A stretch of 64,000 nucleotides of DNA from Dendrocalamus latiflorus (lineage: Eukaryota > Streptophyta > Magnoliopsida > Poales > Poaceae): NCBI GenBank assembly GCA_017311315.1, contig CM029650.1:19728456-19792455 (forward strand), given 5' to 3'. Of the stretch, positions 36,492 through 45,334 are shown one piece after another. The notes beneath the pieces are model-generated. The model saw nothing but the letters and a program-made list of their open reading frames with translations. It was not told where the DNA came from and did not search any database. Position numbers and translations under genes: made by a program. How positions within the stretch are numbered: position 1 is the first letter of the stretch; each line of letters begins with the position of its first letter.

Positions 36492-37599
36492 AAAGTTCTT
36501 ACATGTCTTGAAATGTGTGAACAGATTGGCTGCTTCGAACATTACACCTGCTGATCCAACATTCTAAAGTGTGCATCCAAGGCTATTGCAACAAAAATTC
36601 TATCCACACTTTCGTAATTGCATCGGGGCACTCAATGGGACCCATGTGCATGTCATGGTTCCATTCGAGTAGCGTACAAAGCATTTCAATAGGGTCGAGT
36701 ACACTAGTTAGAATATGCTCACAGTGTGTGACTTCAATGGCCGGTTCATTGTTGTGTGTGCTGGATGGCCCGGATCGGTACACAACACACGTGTACCATT
36801 GGAGACCAGTTTTCGCATCCACCTCCAGGTACGATGGCTGTATATACAATCTTTCATGTATTGTTGTACTTATATACCAACACAACTGATATTTATCATA
36901 TGGTTCTTGCAGGTAAGTATTACCTCATAGAATCGTGGTATCTAAATAGAACTGGGTACCTAGCTCCGCACTGTAACCAGAGGTACCATCTGGTAGAGTT
37001 CCAAAATAGCAGTGACCCTGCTAGGATGCAAAAGGTCTTTAACTTCCATCAGTCTTCTTTGTGCAATGTTGTCGAGCGTGCATTTGGTATGTGCAAAATG
37101 AAGTGGTATATATAGGACAACCTTCCTAGCTATTACGCTTGAAAGCGGAAGGAGAAAATTATCATGATGATGGCATTGCATAACTTTATTTTGGACGGTG
37201 AGTTGCCTGACATAGATTTTGGTAACCTAGGAGGTCTAGATGTATGTAATGCAGGTCATAGGGAAGGTGATATACCACAGAGTGTATATGGTGCAGACTC
37301 TACCCACATGAAATGGTATGTGATCATATTGCAGTGTCTTTGGTGGCTTGGTGTAGGTAGCGTTCTAGCAATTTTAATTATTGTACTCTGTACACTACAA
37401 ATGTCTATGCATCACCTGTAATGTTTGTAATTCAATTTGTTTGTCATGATCGAACCAATGTAATTCAATGGTTTTTCTTGGTACATCTTCCTAAAGTGTC
37501 AAATACAACGCTTCTCAATTTAGCTCAAGGAAAAGCTAAAAATCGAATTGAACACCCCTAGTTTCAGTTGTGGCTTCTTACAGCCGCTACAGTGCTTTT

Positions 37600-37640
37600 T
37601 CATCTAAAAGCCAAAAGCCACAGCTATTTGGAACAAGGCC
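37600..37640. mobile_element. Right terminal repeat of the PIF/Harbinger element
   Basis: AAAAGCCACAGCTATTTGG then AACAAGGCC is the inverse of the GGCCTTGTTC...-type terminus of PIF/Tourist elements. It lies 220 bases past the transposase. The matching left end was not found. Confidence 0.45.
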
Positions 37641-37679
37641 AATGGGAAGGGGCAACTAGGCGATGACTAAGAGGGGCCA

Positions 37680-37985
37680 CTAGCAGTAAGTGTACTGCCA
37701 GTCGTAAGTAAGCTTATTGCTAGTCAAAAGTAATTTTATTACCAATCGAAAGTGATTTTACTGTCAGTTATAAGTAATTTTATTGCTAGTCGTAAGTAAT
37801 TTTACTGCATATCTAAGTATTTTTGCTGCAAGTCAAAAGTAATTTTATTGCCAATCACAAGTAATTTTATTGTCAAGTCACCCATTCACGCTCAGAAGAG
37901 TGCAGTAAAACTATCACAAATAATTTTACTGTCATCTGTAAGCAATTTTACTGCACTATCATAGGAGAGTTACTGCACTCTTCTG
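37680..37985. repeat. Minisatellite of AGTAATTTTATTGC-type units with inverted flanks
   Basis: Eight or more units of about 25 bases (AAGTAATTTTATTGCCAGTCG and variants) are followed by CAGAAGAGTGCAGTAA (37888-37903) and its inverse TTACTGCACTCTTCTG (37970-37985). Non-coding. Confidence 0.75.
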
Positions 37986-38255
37986 ATCAGACCTAGCCTC
38001 TTGGGAGGGTTGGGGTGGGGAGTAAATGGCGTGCCGTGATCCGCCTGTGCTATCCATCCTGTGCTAGGCTGACCCGCCGTACCAAGGTGTCCGCCTAAGC
38101 ATGGCACACCCCATAGAACTGGACTAGCATGGCTCGTTTACTGTCTGTGCTATGCCGTGCGGCCAATAGTACTGTGCCTTAGGCTGGCACGGTTGACCCA
38201 CCCTATTTGGCCATGTCTGCATATAGCATCTTGGGGCTTCACTAGTGTGCACCTA

Positions 38256-38480
38256 CCAGGTCTCACTATTAATTTGGGGTTCCATCTATCGGTGTCTAGA
38301 CATGTAAACTGAACTTACTAAAGACCTGACCAAATTTTGCTACGGTGACATCCCCTTGTCAGCAGTTAACCAGGTCTCCCTATTAATTTGGGGTTCCATC
38401 TATCAGTGTATAGAGGTGTAAACTGAACTAACTAAAGACCTGATCAAATTTTGCTACGGTGACATCTCCTTGTCAGCAGT
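38256..38480. repeat. Tandem duplication, about 108-bp period
   Basis: Two adjacent copies contain TTAATTTGGGGTTCCATCTA, AAAGACCTGA and TTTTGCTACGGTGACATC in the same order, with a few substitutions. No gene seen. Confidence 0.85.
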
Positions 38481-38484
38481 AACC

Positions 38485-39025
38485 AGAAAAATCCAAACTA
38501 TTCAACTAGGATATCCAGACTCATTCCATGCGCAAACTATTTATACTCACTGTTATTTAGCTAGAGTAGGTGTTTTCCACCCTTGCGTGGATGAGAACCG
38601 AATACAAGGCCTGACGCTTGTACACTCCTTTTCTCCAAAACACGGGGCTCATTCTAGTCCTAAATTTAATGCACGCAGAGCAGAGTAGGTGTATCGACAA
38701 ATTGATCAGGTTCCAAATGTGAAATCCAGCCTCAAAATTCTATCTCCGTTTAATGCAATCAAGCCGTTCAAGCCGGCTGCATCTAGTTGAGGTGTCGGCG
38801 TTGGGGTTGATACGGACCCGCACTTTGCACGGTTACGGCTCTGACTTTTCCCCGTCCATCATTAAAACATAATTCTGTGGGCTCCGCTCAGCTAGTAGTT
38901 CCGGCGCACGCACGTACAGCACGTCCATGACACTGTTCCTCGCATCCCAACACACACGGGATTGAGATCCTCTGGCTCGGAGATCAGCGATCCGCGCTGT
39001 ACTCTGTGCTACAGTACCTATCACG
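38485..39025. other. Intergenic flank of the Mutator-like element
   Basis: No gene or repeat recognised. Confidence 0.35.
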
Positions 39026-39035
39026 TTATTTTTGC

Positions 39036-39300
39036 GAATTTTTTGTACGCATAATCCCTTTTTTATTCGAAAATACATAAATATACCCGCGAGAAAATTT
39101 TTTACAAAAATAATCCCCAGTCGCCGCCCCATTGGGCGACTTCTGCCTTTTGCCCAACCGGGAAGCGACAAAATATTTATCGCTCGATGATTGAGCGACT
39201 GCAAGTAGTCGCTTTCCTGTTAAGCGACTTTATAGTAGTCGCCCAATGGATGGGCGACTTATAAGCGCAGTCGCCCAATGGATGGGCGACTTTAGATTGC
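39036..39300. repeat. MULE left TIR plus GCGACT subterminal array
   Basis: The TIR (39036-39169) is followed by hairpin-like units in which AGTCGC and GCGACT alternate. The unit AGTCGCCCAATGGATGGGCGACT occurs twice (about 39237-39259 and 39268-39290). The same motif fills the other end. Likely transposase-binding sites by analogy with other MULEs. Confidence 0.85.
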
Positions 39301-39680
39301 CCCGTGAATTTTTAGAGTTTTGTCAATTTTGTAGTTTTAAACTGGAAAAACATATGGTATAGTTGTAATAAAAGGTTATGTTTATTGTATATTGTAGGTG
39401 CATTAAAAATTTTGAGAAATATTTTTTAAGAACAATTGACTGTAGAACGTTTGATATATACATTGCTAAGTGATATATTTATGTTACTAAAATTAGTGTA
39501 CCAAGAGTATGTTAATATTGTTAAATGACTTGCTATCTGAATCATTGAATGCGAACACACGAGATAATAACCTTATGTGAATAGAAATAAACTTCATAAC
39601 ATGCCGCGTACAATTTTATTACATGCATAACATATAGCATGATATGCGACTAACCCACCCAACTACTCGTAACATTTTGT

Positions 39681-40290
39681 CTACTGGGTGTAGCGTGGTT
39701 GTTTCCCCTTTTTATCGCGCCTTGAAGATGGCTCCGCTACATCCTTTTTCATGTCATTCTTGGACTTGAGAGCTGCCTCACGAGCTTCAAGCTCTTCCTC
39801 CTGACGCTTGATGGCTGCTTCACGCAGACTTAGCTGCTCCCGCCTCCTTTGCATCTCATCCTCTTTGCCCTTCAGACGGATTTGGTCCACCCTCACGTGG
39901 CGCTCTTGCTCAAGCCGCATCTGTCGTTCCACCTCGCGAGCGTGAGTCATCTTGACAAAGTATTGTCCTTTGTTTTCCACCTCCTTTGGCCGGTTCCCTA
40001 GCCATGCCGGCGGCACCCGATCCACCCATTCGATGAACTTGCAAGCCTATGTGTGGCGTGGTAGATGTCATGGATCAAGTTGAAAAACGGTAACGAGAAA
40101 CAAGGGATTTAATTGTCGTCATTACCACGAAGTCGTCATCCAGGTCTGGACAATTGAAGAACCTACGGCCGTAGTTGGCTCGTGGTACTGGATCCGTCCA
40201 GACGCACAACATCGTCCTAAAGCCGCAATGGCACTTCGGGCGCTCATGCCACTCCGGCACTCCAAATGGGTCGGACTTCCAGGAAGACAT
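39681..40290 (-). CDS. MULE accessory protein: GRF-type zinc finger + coiled coil (copy 1)
   Basis: Exon 1 (40290-40126) and exon 2 (40046-39681) are joined across a 79-bp GT-AG intron and give 176 aa. Residues 20-57 form a GRF zinc finger with ligands C20, C22, C47 and C57, and the GRRFF signature at 41-45. From about residue 85 to 150 the chain is a charged heptad-rich coiled coil (REVERQMRLEQE ... EEELEAREAAL), ending in a basic tail (DKKGKQPRYTQ). GRF fingers in other eukaryotic proteins bind single-stranded DNA; here a DNA-related role in transposition is inference. An in-frame ATG at 40344 would add 18 residues. The gene lies inside the MULE and diverges from the second GRF gene. No TATA box was recognised on this strand. 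Confidence 0.7.
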
Positions 40291-40344
40291 TGTTGTGTGG
40301 TAGTATTGTGATGTCTTGAGGAGGAGATGTGGTATGGAAGACAT

Positions 40345-40939
40345 AGGAGGCCTTTATGTAGGCAGGTTATCTGGTGCAGTGGGCATAGTCCATGGAGAGG
40401 AGGTCGTACCAATCTTTTCGCTTTTTCAGGATTCCAGTGTAGCAATTAATGTCCCTATGTAGGCTTTTCAGAGCGTGTAGCCTGTATTTTTGAAACAACA
40501 AGCAAAGGTGACATGAAAACTCACTGGAAAGGATACATGCCTATGACGTGAACACTCACTGTAAAGGCTACAGCCTACGCCCCTATTTTATTGGTTTCTG
40601 TAGCGATAGGCCTGGATTATCCTCAGGATTCCAGGGTAGCAATAAATGTCCCTATGAAGGCTTTTCAGATCGTAGCCTTTATGTAGGCAGTTTAGCTGAC
40701 ATGTGTTGTAATCTGACTGAGCAAAGCTGCCCCGTTTTGTCATATCACTGCGTAAAGCTGGCATGTGTTGTCATCTCACCGAGTAAAGCTGAGCGCTTTT
40801 GTCATGTCTCTGGGCAAAGCAGCCCTATTTTGTCCCGCCATTCGATATAAATAGCACGGTAGAGGTCCCATGAAGTTGTAGCCAGAAAACTCTGTAAATC
40901 GAACAAAGAAGTACCTTCTATTTCGTGGTGGAACATACC
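40345..40939. promoter_or_regulatory. Shared divergent promoter region of the two GRF genes
   Basis: About 600 bp between the two start codons. It contains two copies of a segment of roughly 55 bp (40429-40481 and 40624-40679, both with AGGATTCCAG-GTAGCAAT and AGGCTTTTCAGA). It also contains two copies of CCTTTATGTAGGCAG (about 40352 and 40676). A TATA box TATAAATA at 40846-40853 serves the plus-strand gene. Duplicated elements may coordinate the two genes. Confidence 0.5.
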
Positions 40940-41548
40940 ATGGCGGAAGATGAGGGGCCAGTCGGATATGGGTCACCGAAGGAAGACCTTCCCTTGGAAA
41001 GGAGGGAGATGTTCGGTCCACAGTACCGCTTGGTACCAAGCCGGCGTGCGCAACCAGCGTGGCCGAAATGCAGACACAATGAGTACGTGGCCGTGCAGGT
41101 CCTGGAAGGGCCGAACGATGGTGGGCGCCGTTTCTTCCGATGCCCACGCTCCGGGGTACAAATTATTAATAGTACATTTTTTTATTGCTTATGGACCCTC
41201 CATGTTTACTGTCCTTTTTCGCAGATGGCGAAATGCGACTTCTCCCGCTGGATCGACCCTCATGAACGGTATATTGACCGTTATGTGGGTACTTTATGGG
41301 ACCGAATAATGGACTTGGAGTACCGAATGGAGACTCTCAATGAGGAGAACAATGAGCTCCGCCAACAGATGCAACGCGAGAGGGGAAACGAGGAGGTTGT
41401 CAACATAGGAAGCTCGTACGATCCGACATGTTGCTGCGCGAACCCAAGTTGCATATGTGCGTGCCACTACAACGACGGCCAGCCACGTCCGAGGCGGCCC
41501 CCTCAGCAATTCTCCATGTGGGTGCCACGAGGCTCGTTTGGCATGTAA
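40940..41548 (+). CDS. MULE accessory protein: GRF-type zinc finger + coiled coil (copy 2)
   Basis: Exons 40940-41155 and 41225-41548 with a 69-bp GT-AG intron give 179 aa. The intron is a multiple of three without a stop, so retention would only add 23 residues. The zinc finger has ligands C44, H46, C68 and C76, with GRRFFRC at 62-68. As in the minus-strand partner, the intron falls between the third and fourth ligands, which argues for common origin. A short coiled coil (LEYRMETLNEENNELRQQMQ) and a cysteine cluster (CCCANPSCICACH) follow. ATG 40940 has a good start context (ACCATGG) and lies 87 bases after the TATA box; ATG 40925 is an alternative. It converges on the transposase gene, with 391 bases between stops. 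Confidence 0.68.
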   Translation: MAEDEGPVGYGSPKEDLPLERREMFGPQYRLVPSRRAQPAWPKCRHNEYVAVQVLEGPNDGGRRFFRCPRSGVQIINSTFFYCLWTLHVYCPFSQMAKCDFSRWIDPHERYIDRYVGTLWDRIMDLEYRMETLNEENNELRQQMQRERGNEEVVNIGSSYDPTCCCANPSCICACHYNDGQPRPRRPPQQFSMWVPRGSFGM

Positions 41549-41939
41549 GTCACGAGGGTACCGAATGTGTTGATGCTGTGGCGGTAGGACTGTTGTGTTG
41601 ATGTTTTGGGTGTAGAACTTTCCATAAATTCTGTCTGTATGTGCAATGTATGTGTTGTTTCGTGTTGTAAGTGCATGACGCCTTCATTTTCTGTGACCTG
41701 CAACGTTGTTAAGCATGTGATGAATTGGTTGATATGTACGTGGAGTTGTGGAGTTGTTATCACAAGGCCAAAAAAATTGCCGAAAAGCAACCAGCGTGGC
41801 CGAAATGCAGACACAATGAGTACGTCAAGTTGTTATCACAAGGCAACAAAAATTGCAATACTTAAATGGTACATACTTAAATGACATTGTAAATAAGTGC
41901 ATTACAGAAAAGGGAATTTAGCATGCATTACAACACCAA

Positions 41940-44645
41940 CTACTGATCCGGACATGCATTGCATCGTCTAGCTGTGTGCCCCTCCTGACCGCATCGCCCA
42001 CAACGTGCACCAGATGTTCCAGCTTGTGATTCGTCCATGTCATTTCTAATACGTCGGCTCTGTCGCCGACCCTTCCCACCCTTCAGCATGTTAATATCCG
42101 GAACCCAGGTCCTCGCTGAAATGTCCAAAGTGGTGAAGTTTCCCACTGCCCTGAACCCCCGGAGCTCCCCACACCAAGCTTTCAGTATTCTCTCCTTAAA
42201 AAAGTACTCGGACACGAAGTTGGAAGGATCCATGCCCACGGTTCCGCATGCAGCGAGGACATGAGAGCATGGCATGTGTAACAACTTAAGCTTGTTGCAT
42301 GTGCAGTTAGGTTCGTTTGCATGATCTCCAAGGCATACCTCGTGAGTAATAAGTGAACGAGATGTCCCAAATCCGGCTCTGTCACGGAGTATCACCTCGA
42401 AACGATGCTCCCTGTTGCCCATGACATGCACTGTGTGCAATTGACCCTTCTGTGCCTTCGTCTCCATGTACGTGGTAATTTTTGACGAATACAGGGCTCC
42501 GGGATTGGCCGCATGAATAGCGGTACTCGCGTGCCTCTCCCTGAAGTAGCGGATTGTGCTGTGAAGAACACCTTCCACGATGGCGACAAGGGGCTGAGAA
42601 CGGAGACCCCTGAGAACCCAATTGTACACCTCGGCAAGGTTACTTGTCATTATTCCGTACCTTGCGCCATCCGTGTCGTGCAACAACGACCACTTCTCCG
42701 ATGGTTCCCCCTCGATCCACTGCGAGAAGCACTTGATGTTTCGCGCGCTCCTCCTTCTTGGACCACTTGGGTTAGACTCATCGATTGCTGCCAAGCATTG
42801 CGGTTGTGCCGCCCCAGGAATGACCGGCCCCTTGCTCCTCTCGTCGACGTTCTTCCTGGTGTGCTCATCCAACAACCCCCATAAAGCATCAAATTTTCTC
42901 TGCTGGTTCTGCCTAGCCAGCCTCTTGAATAGCTTCATCAAAGATTGTTTCGGGAATTGCTTGAAAAAGTTTGCCCCTAAGTGACGACTGCACCACCGGT
43001 TCCTCATGTCCGGCCAATGAACGCTCTCCTCAGGGTCTTCTTGCAGTTTTCGTATCGCCTTTATAATCCCGGCGTGGCGATCATGGATTACGCACACACC
43101 AGGACGGCTGCCTACAACTCCAGCCTTCACATGTCTGAGAAACCACAGCCAGCTCTCACAATTCTCGCTCTCCACAAATGCAATAGCCAGCGGCAATATT
43201 TGATTGTTACCATCAACGCCTATGGCCGTCAGGAGCTGCCCTTTGTATTTGCCTGTCAAGAAGGTCCCATCTACAGAGATCACTGGCAGCATGTGCTTGA
43301 ATGCTTCAATGCTAGCACCAAATGCAAACAATGCTCTCTGCAACACTGCAAATCCCGGTGGACTTATGGACGGCTTCTCGTGCACGGCGATGTACGTGCC
43401 CGGGTTCCTTTGTTGCAACACCTTAAGCATACGAGGAAGGTTGTCGTACGCCGCCTCGAAAGTGCCAAAACATTTTTCCAACGCCTTTTGCTTTGCACGC
43501 CACGCCTTCGCGTAGCTAATCTTATACTTGAATTTATTCTCGATAGCTACCACAATATGCGTTGCCGCAATATCTCTCTTCTCCACTATCTCCCCATACA
43601 TCAAATTGGCTATAAATCCGGACGTCAGGTTACGATGCCTCGCCAAGACAGTGTTCAGAATGCAGGAGTGCGGCTCCACCTTGGACACAATCCAGTGAGT
43701 GTCATACTTCGGTCTACGTGCGTGCACCCTCCAAGGACAACCAGCCTGCTTGCACTTCACAGTGTACTGCTCCTGGCTTGATTTGACGACGCGAAATGTC
43801 CGTTGCATTGAGAGGGCCCAAAGCTTGATGGCATCCTGCAGCGCTTCCTTGTCAGCAAACGTAGCATGCACCCGAACCTCTGTCTCATGATACTCCCATG
43901 GTGATTCATGCTCATCATGGGCGGAAACACCCTCCGCATTAAACCGGTTCCATTCCTGGGGGATAGGAACTTCTTCATCATCCGAACTATCCTCCTCCTC
44001 GTCCTCTACAGCTTGCTCTTCATCACATGCCCTCTGGTCATCAGATTCCATCTGATGCACGATATACTCATTATGCTCTCCTTCATCTGCTTGCCCAGTT
44101 CCGTCTCTATAGCTTGACAGCTGTAACTCTCCTCCATGTGTCGCATCAGCTTGCCCAGTTCCCTCTCTATAGCTTGACGGCCGTAACTCTCCTCCATGTA
44201 CCGCATTGCCTTCATCACGAGCAACTTCATCAGCTCCACCAACGTGCGGCCCGCCCGAGCTGCTAGCACCTCCCGAAGCATAGGCGGACGCACGAGCTTG
44301 CGCATCTGCTTGTAGTGAGCACGGTTGCACAAGCAGAACACACTCGTATCCACGGCGCCGGCACCCTTGCACAAATCCCTTCCACGAAGCTGAGCGCACC
44401 AATGTCTTCAACTCCCATCTGATGTCAGTGGGAGACCGGCTCCAAAGCCCTTGCACAACGACGCTGCACACCTCGGGGTCCAATGAAAAACTCTCGGTCA
44501 GCCAATGCTGCACATCTGTCATTCCAGCATTCTCGTCATCGGGAAGTACGAGAGTGACTTGCGGAAAATCGCTTAAATCCACACCATTCGGACCTTCACG
44601 AATCATTCCAGCACCATAATACACTCTTAATGTAGTACTGACCAT
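41940..44645 (-). CDS. MuDR-type transposase of the MULE
   Basis: An uninterrupted 901-aa frame. Residues 1-110 form an N-terminal domain and 150-190 hold a tandem 20-residue repeat (HGGEL--SSYR-GTGQAD). An acidic linker lies at 190-230. A MuDR DNA-binding domain follows at about 250-330, with YTVKCKQAGCPWRVHAR. The MULE catalytic domain has D459 (SVDGTF), D522 (IHDRHAGI) and E672 (SNLAEVYN). A SWIM zinc finger (C781, C783, C793, H795) and a C-terminal CCHC knuckle (C882, C885, H890, C895) complete it. The enzyme cuts and integrates the element's ends. All key residues are present and there is no frameshift, so it may be active. The downstream GRF gene is convergent. A C-terminal intron, common in MULE transposases, is not needed here. 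Confidence 0.95.
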   Translation of the reverse strand: MVSTTLRVYYGAGMIREGPNGVDLSDFPQVTLVLPDDENAGMTDVQHWLTESFSLDPEVCSVVVQGLWSRSPTDIRWELKTLVRSASWKGFVQGCRRRGYECVLLVQPCSLQADAQARASAYASGGASSSGGPHVGGADEVARDEGNAVHGGELRPSSYREGTGQADATHGGELQLSSYRDGTGQADEGEHNEYIVHQMESDDQRACDEEQAVEDEEEDSSDDEEVPIPQEWNRFNAEGVSAHDEHESPWEYHETEVRVHATFADKEALQDAIKLWALSMQRTFRVVKSSQEQYTVKCKQAGCPWRVHARRPKYDTHWIVSKVEPHSCILNTVLARHRNLTSGFIANLMYGEIVEKRDIAATHIVVAIENKFKYKISYAKAWRAKQKALEKCFGTFEAAYDNLPRMLKVLQQRNPGTYIAVHEKPSISPPGFAVLQRALFAFGASIEAFKHMLPVISVDGTFLTGKYKGQLLTAIGVDGNNQILPLAIAFVESENCESWLWFLRHVKAGVVGSRPGVCVIHDRHAGIIKAIRKLQEDPEESVHWPDMRNRWCSRHLGANFFKQFPKQSLMKLFKRLARQNQQRKFDALWGLLDEHTRKNVDERSKGPVIPGAAQPQCLAAIDESNPSGPRRRSARNIKCFSQWIEGEPSEKWSLLHDTDGARYGIMTSNLAEVYNWVLRGLRSQPLVAIVEGVLHSTIRYFRERHASTAIHAANPGALYSSKITTYMETKAQKGQLHTVHVMGNREHRFEVILRDRAGFGTSRSLITHEVCLGDHANEPNCTCNKLKLLHMPCSHVLAACGTVGMDPSNFVSEYFFKERILKAWCGELRGFRAVGNFTTLDISARTWVPDINMLKGGKGRRQSRRIRNDMDESQAGTSGARCGRCGQEGHTARRCNACPDQ

Positions 44646-45059
44646 TAATGATGTAGACCTACATGTATGATTGAAATTTACGACATGTCAAATAACATCG
44701 TTCAACACTAAACTAAACTTTCCATACTAAAAAGGGTAGTCAAATTTCCATACTACAAAATGTATACTACATCTACAATTTTTACTAACACCAATATTTC
44801 ATCTAAACAATAGTGTAAATACAACCTAATTAACAAAAATACCTGGATCCAAATCGATGGAATAGCTTGGACTCCTTCTTCCTCCCTCACCTCCTCCTTC
44901 AACCCTGTCCTCCTCTCCTTCTCTTCTCCCCTCTCCTCCTTTTCTTCCCCTCCCTCTTTTCTCCCCTTCCCCTCCTCCCTCTTCTTCTCTGCGCAGAATG
45001 GGGAAATGAGGGAAAAGTGGTTGCTAGTGGGCGGCAGGCGGTGGAATAAGTGGCATCCA

Positions 45060-45318
45060 CTCCTGTCGCCCTACCGTTGAGCGACTGCAATTTCAGTCGC
45101 TCAACCGTACAGCGACTGAAATTACAGTCGCTCAACCGTAGAGCGACTGCATAAGTCGCCCAACGGTTCACACATTTCCTAAATGTCGCTTCCCGGTTGG
45201 GCGAAAGGCAGAAGTCGCCCAATGGGGCGGCGACTGAGGATTATTTTTGTAAAAAATTTTCTCGCGGGTATATTTATGTATTTTTGAATAAAAAAGGGAT
45301 TATCCGTACAAAAAATTC
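45060..45318. repeat. MULE right TIR plus GCGACT subterminal array
   Basis: The TIR (45185-45318) is preceded by alternating GAGCGACTG / CAGTCGCTCAACCGTA units (45075-45165), the mirror of the left array, but with the CCGT variant instead of CCAATGG. Confidence 0.85.
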
Positions 45319-45334
45319 TTATTTTTGCTATAGT

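Larger units (their letters stand above)
31789..37420 (+). pseudogene. PIF/Harbinger transposase, split by a solo LTR
   Basis: The N-terminal part (31789-32190) includes TRIQWVELQLASD and, across stops, REALALFL-ICGVPQSNRQVV. After the solo LTR the DDE nuclease domain follows from about 36492: HFRNCIGALNGTHVHVMV, AGWPGSVHNTRV, an intron at 36829-36912 (GT-AG, leaving FPHPPPGKYY continuous), then VFNFHQSSLCNVVERAFGM and MMMALHNFI. These blocks are diagnostic for PIF/HARBI1 transposases. The first catalytic Asp (normally DGTH) is Asn, and the second (normally HDxRV) is also Asn. The Glu of the ERxFG block remains. Several stop codons confirm it is dead. Confidence 0.85.
39036..45318. mobile_element. 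Mutator-like element (MULE), apparently intact
   Basis: 6,283 bp bounded by terminal inverted repeats of 134 bp (39036-39169 and 45185-45318) that differ at about four positions. The 10-bp direct duplication TTATTTTTGC lies at 39026-39035 and 45319-45328. It encodes a 901-aa MuDR-type transposase (minus) and two small GRF zinc-finger proteins transcribed away from each other (40290-39681 minus, 40940-41548 plus). The near-identical ends, clean duplication and open transposase frame point to a fairly recent insertion. The 9- versus 10-bp reading of the duplication depends on the first base assigned to the repeat. Confidence 0.93.

Noticed and set aside
37680..37960. Possible CRISPR-like regular repeat
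   Set aside because: Units are contiguous and degenerate with no unique spacers, and the genome is a plant; it is a minisatellite.
42981..43781. 266-codon plus-strand frame
   Set aside because: Antisense to the MULE transposase catalytic domain, with no features of its own.
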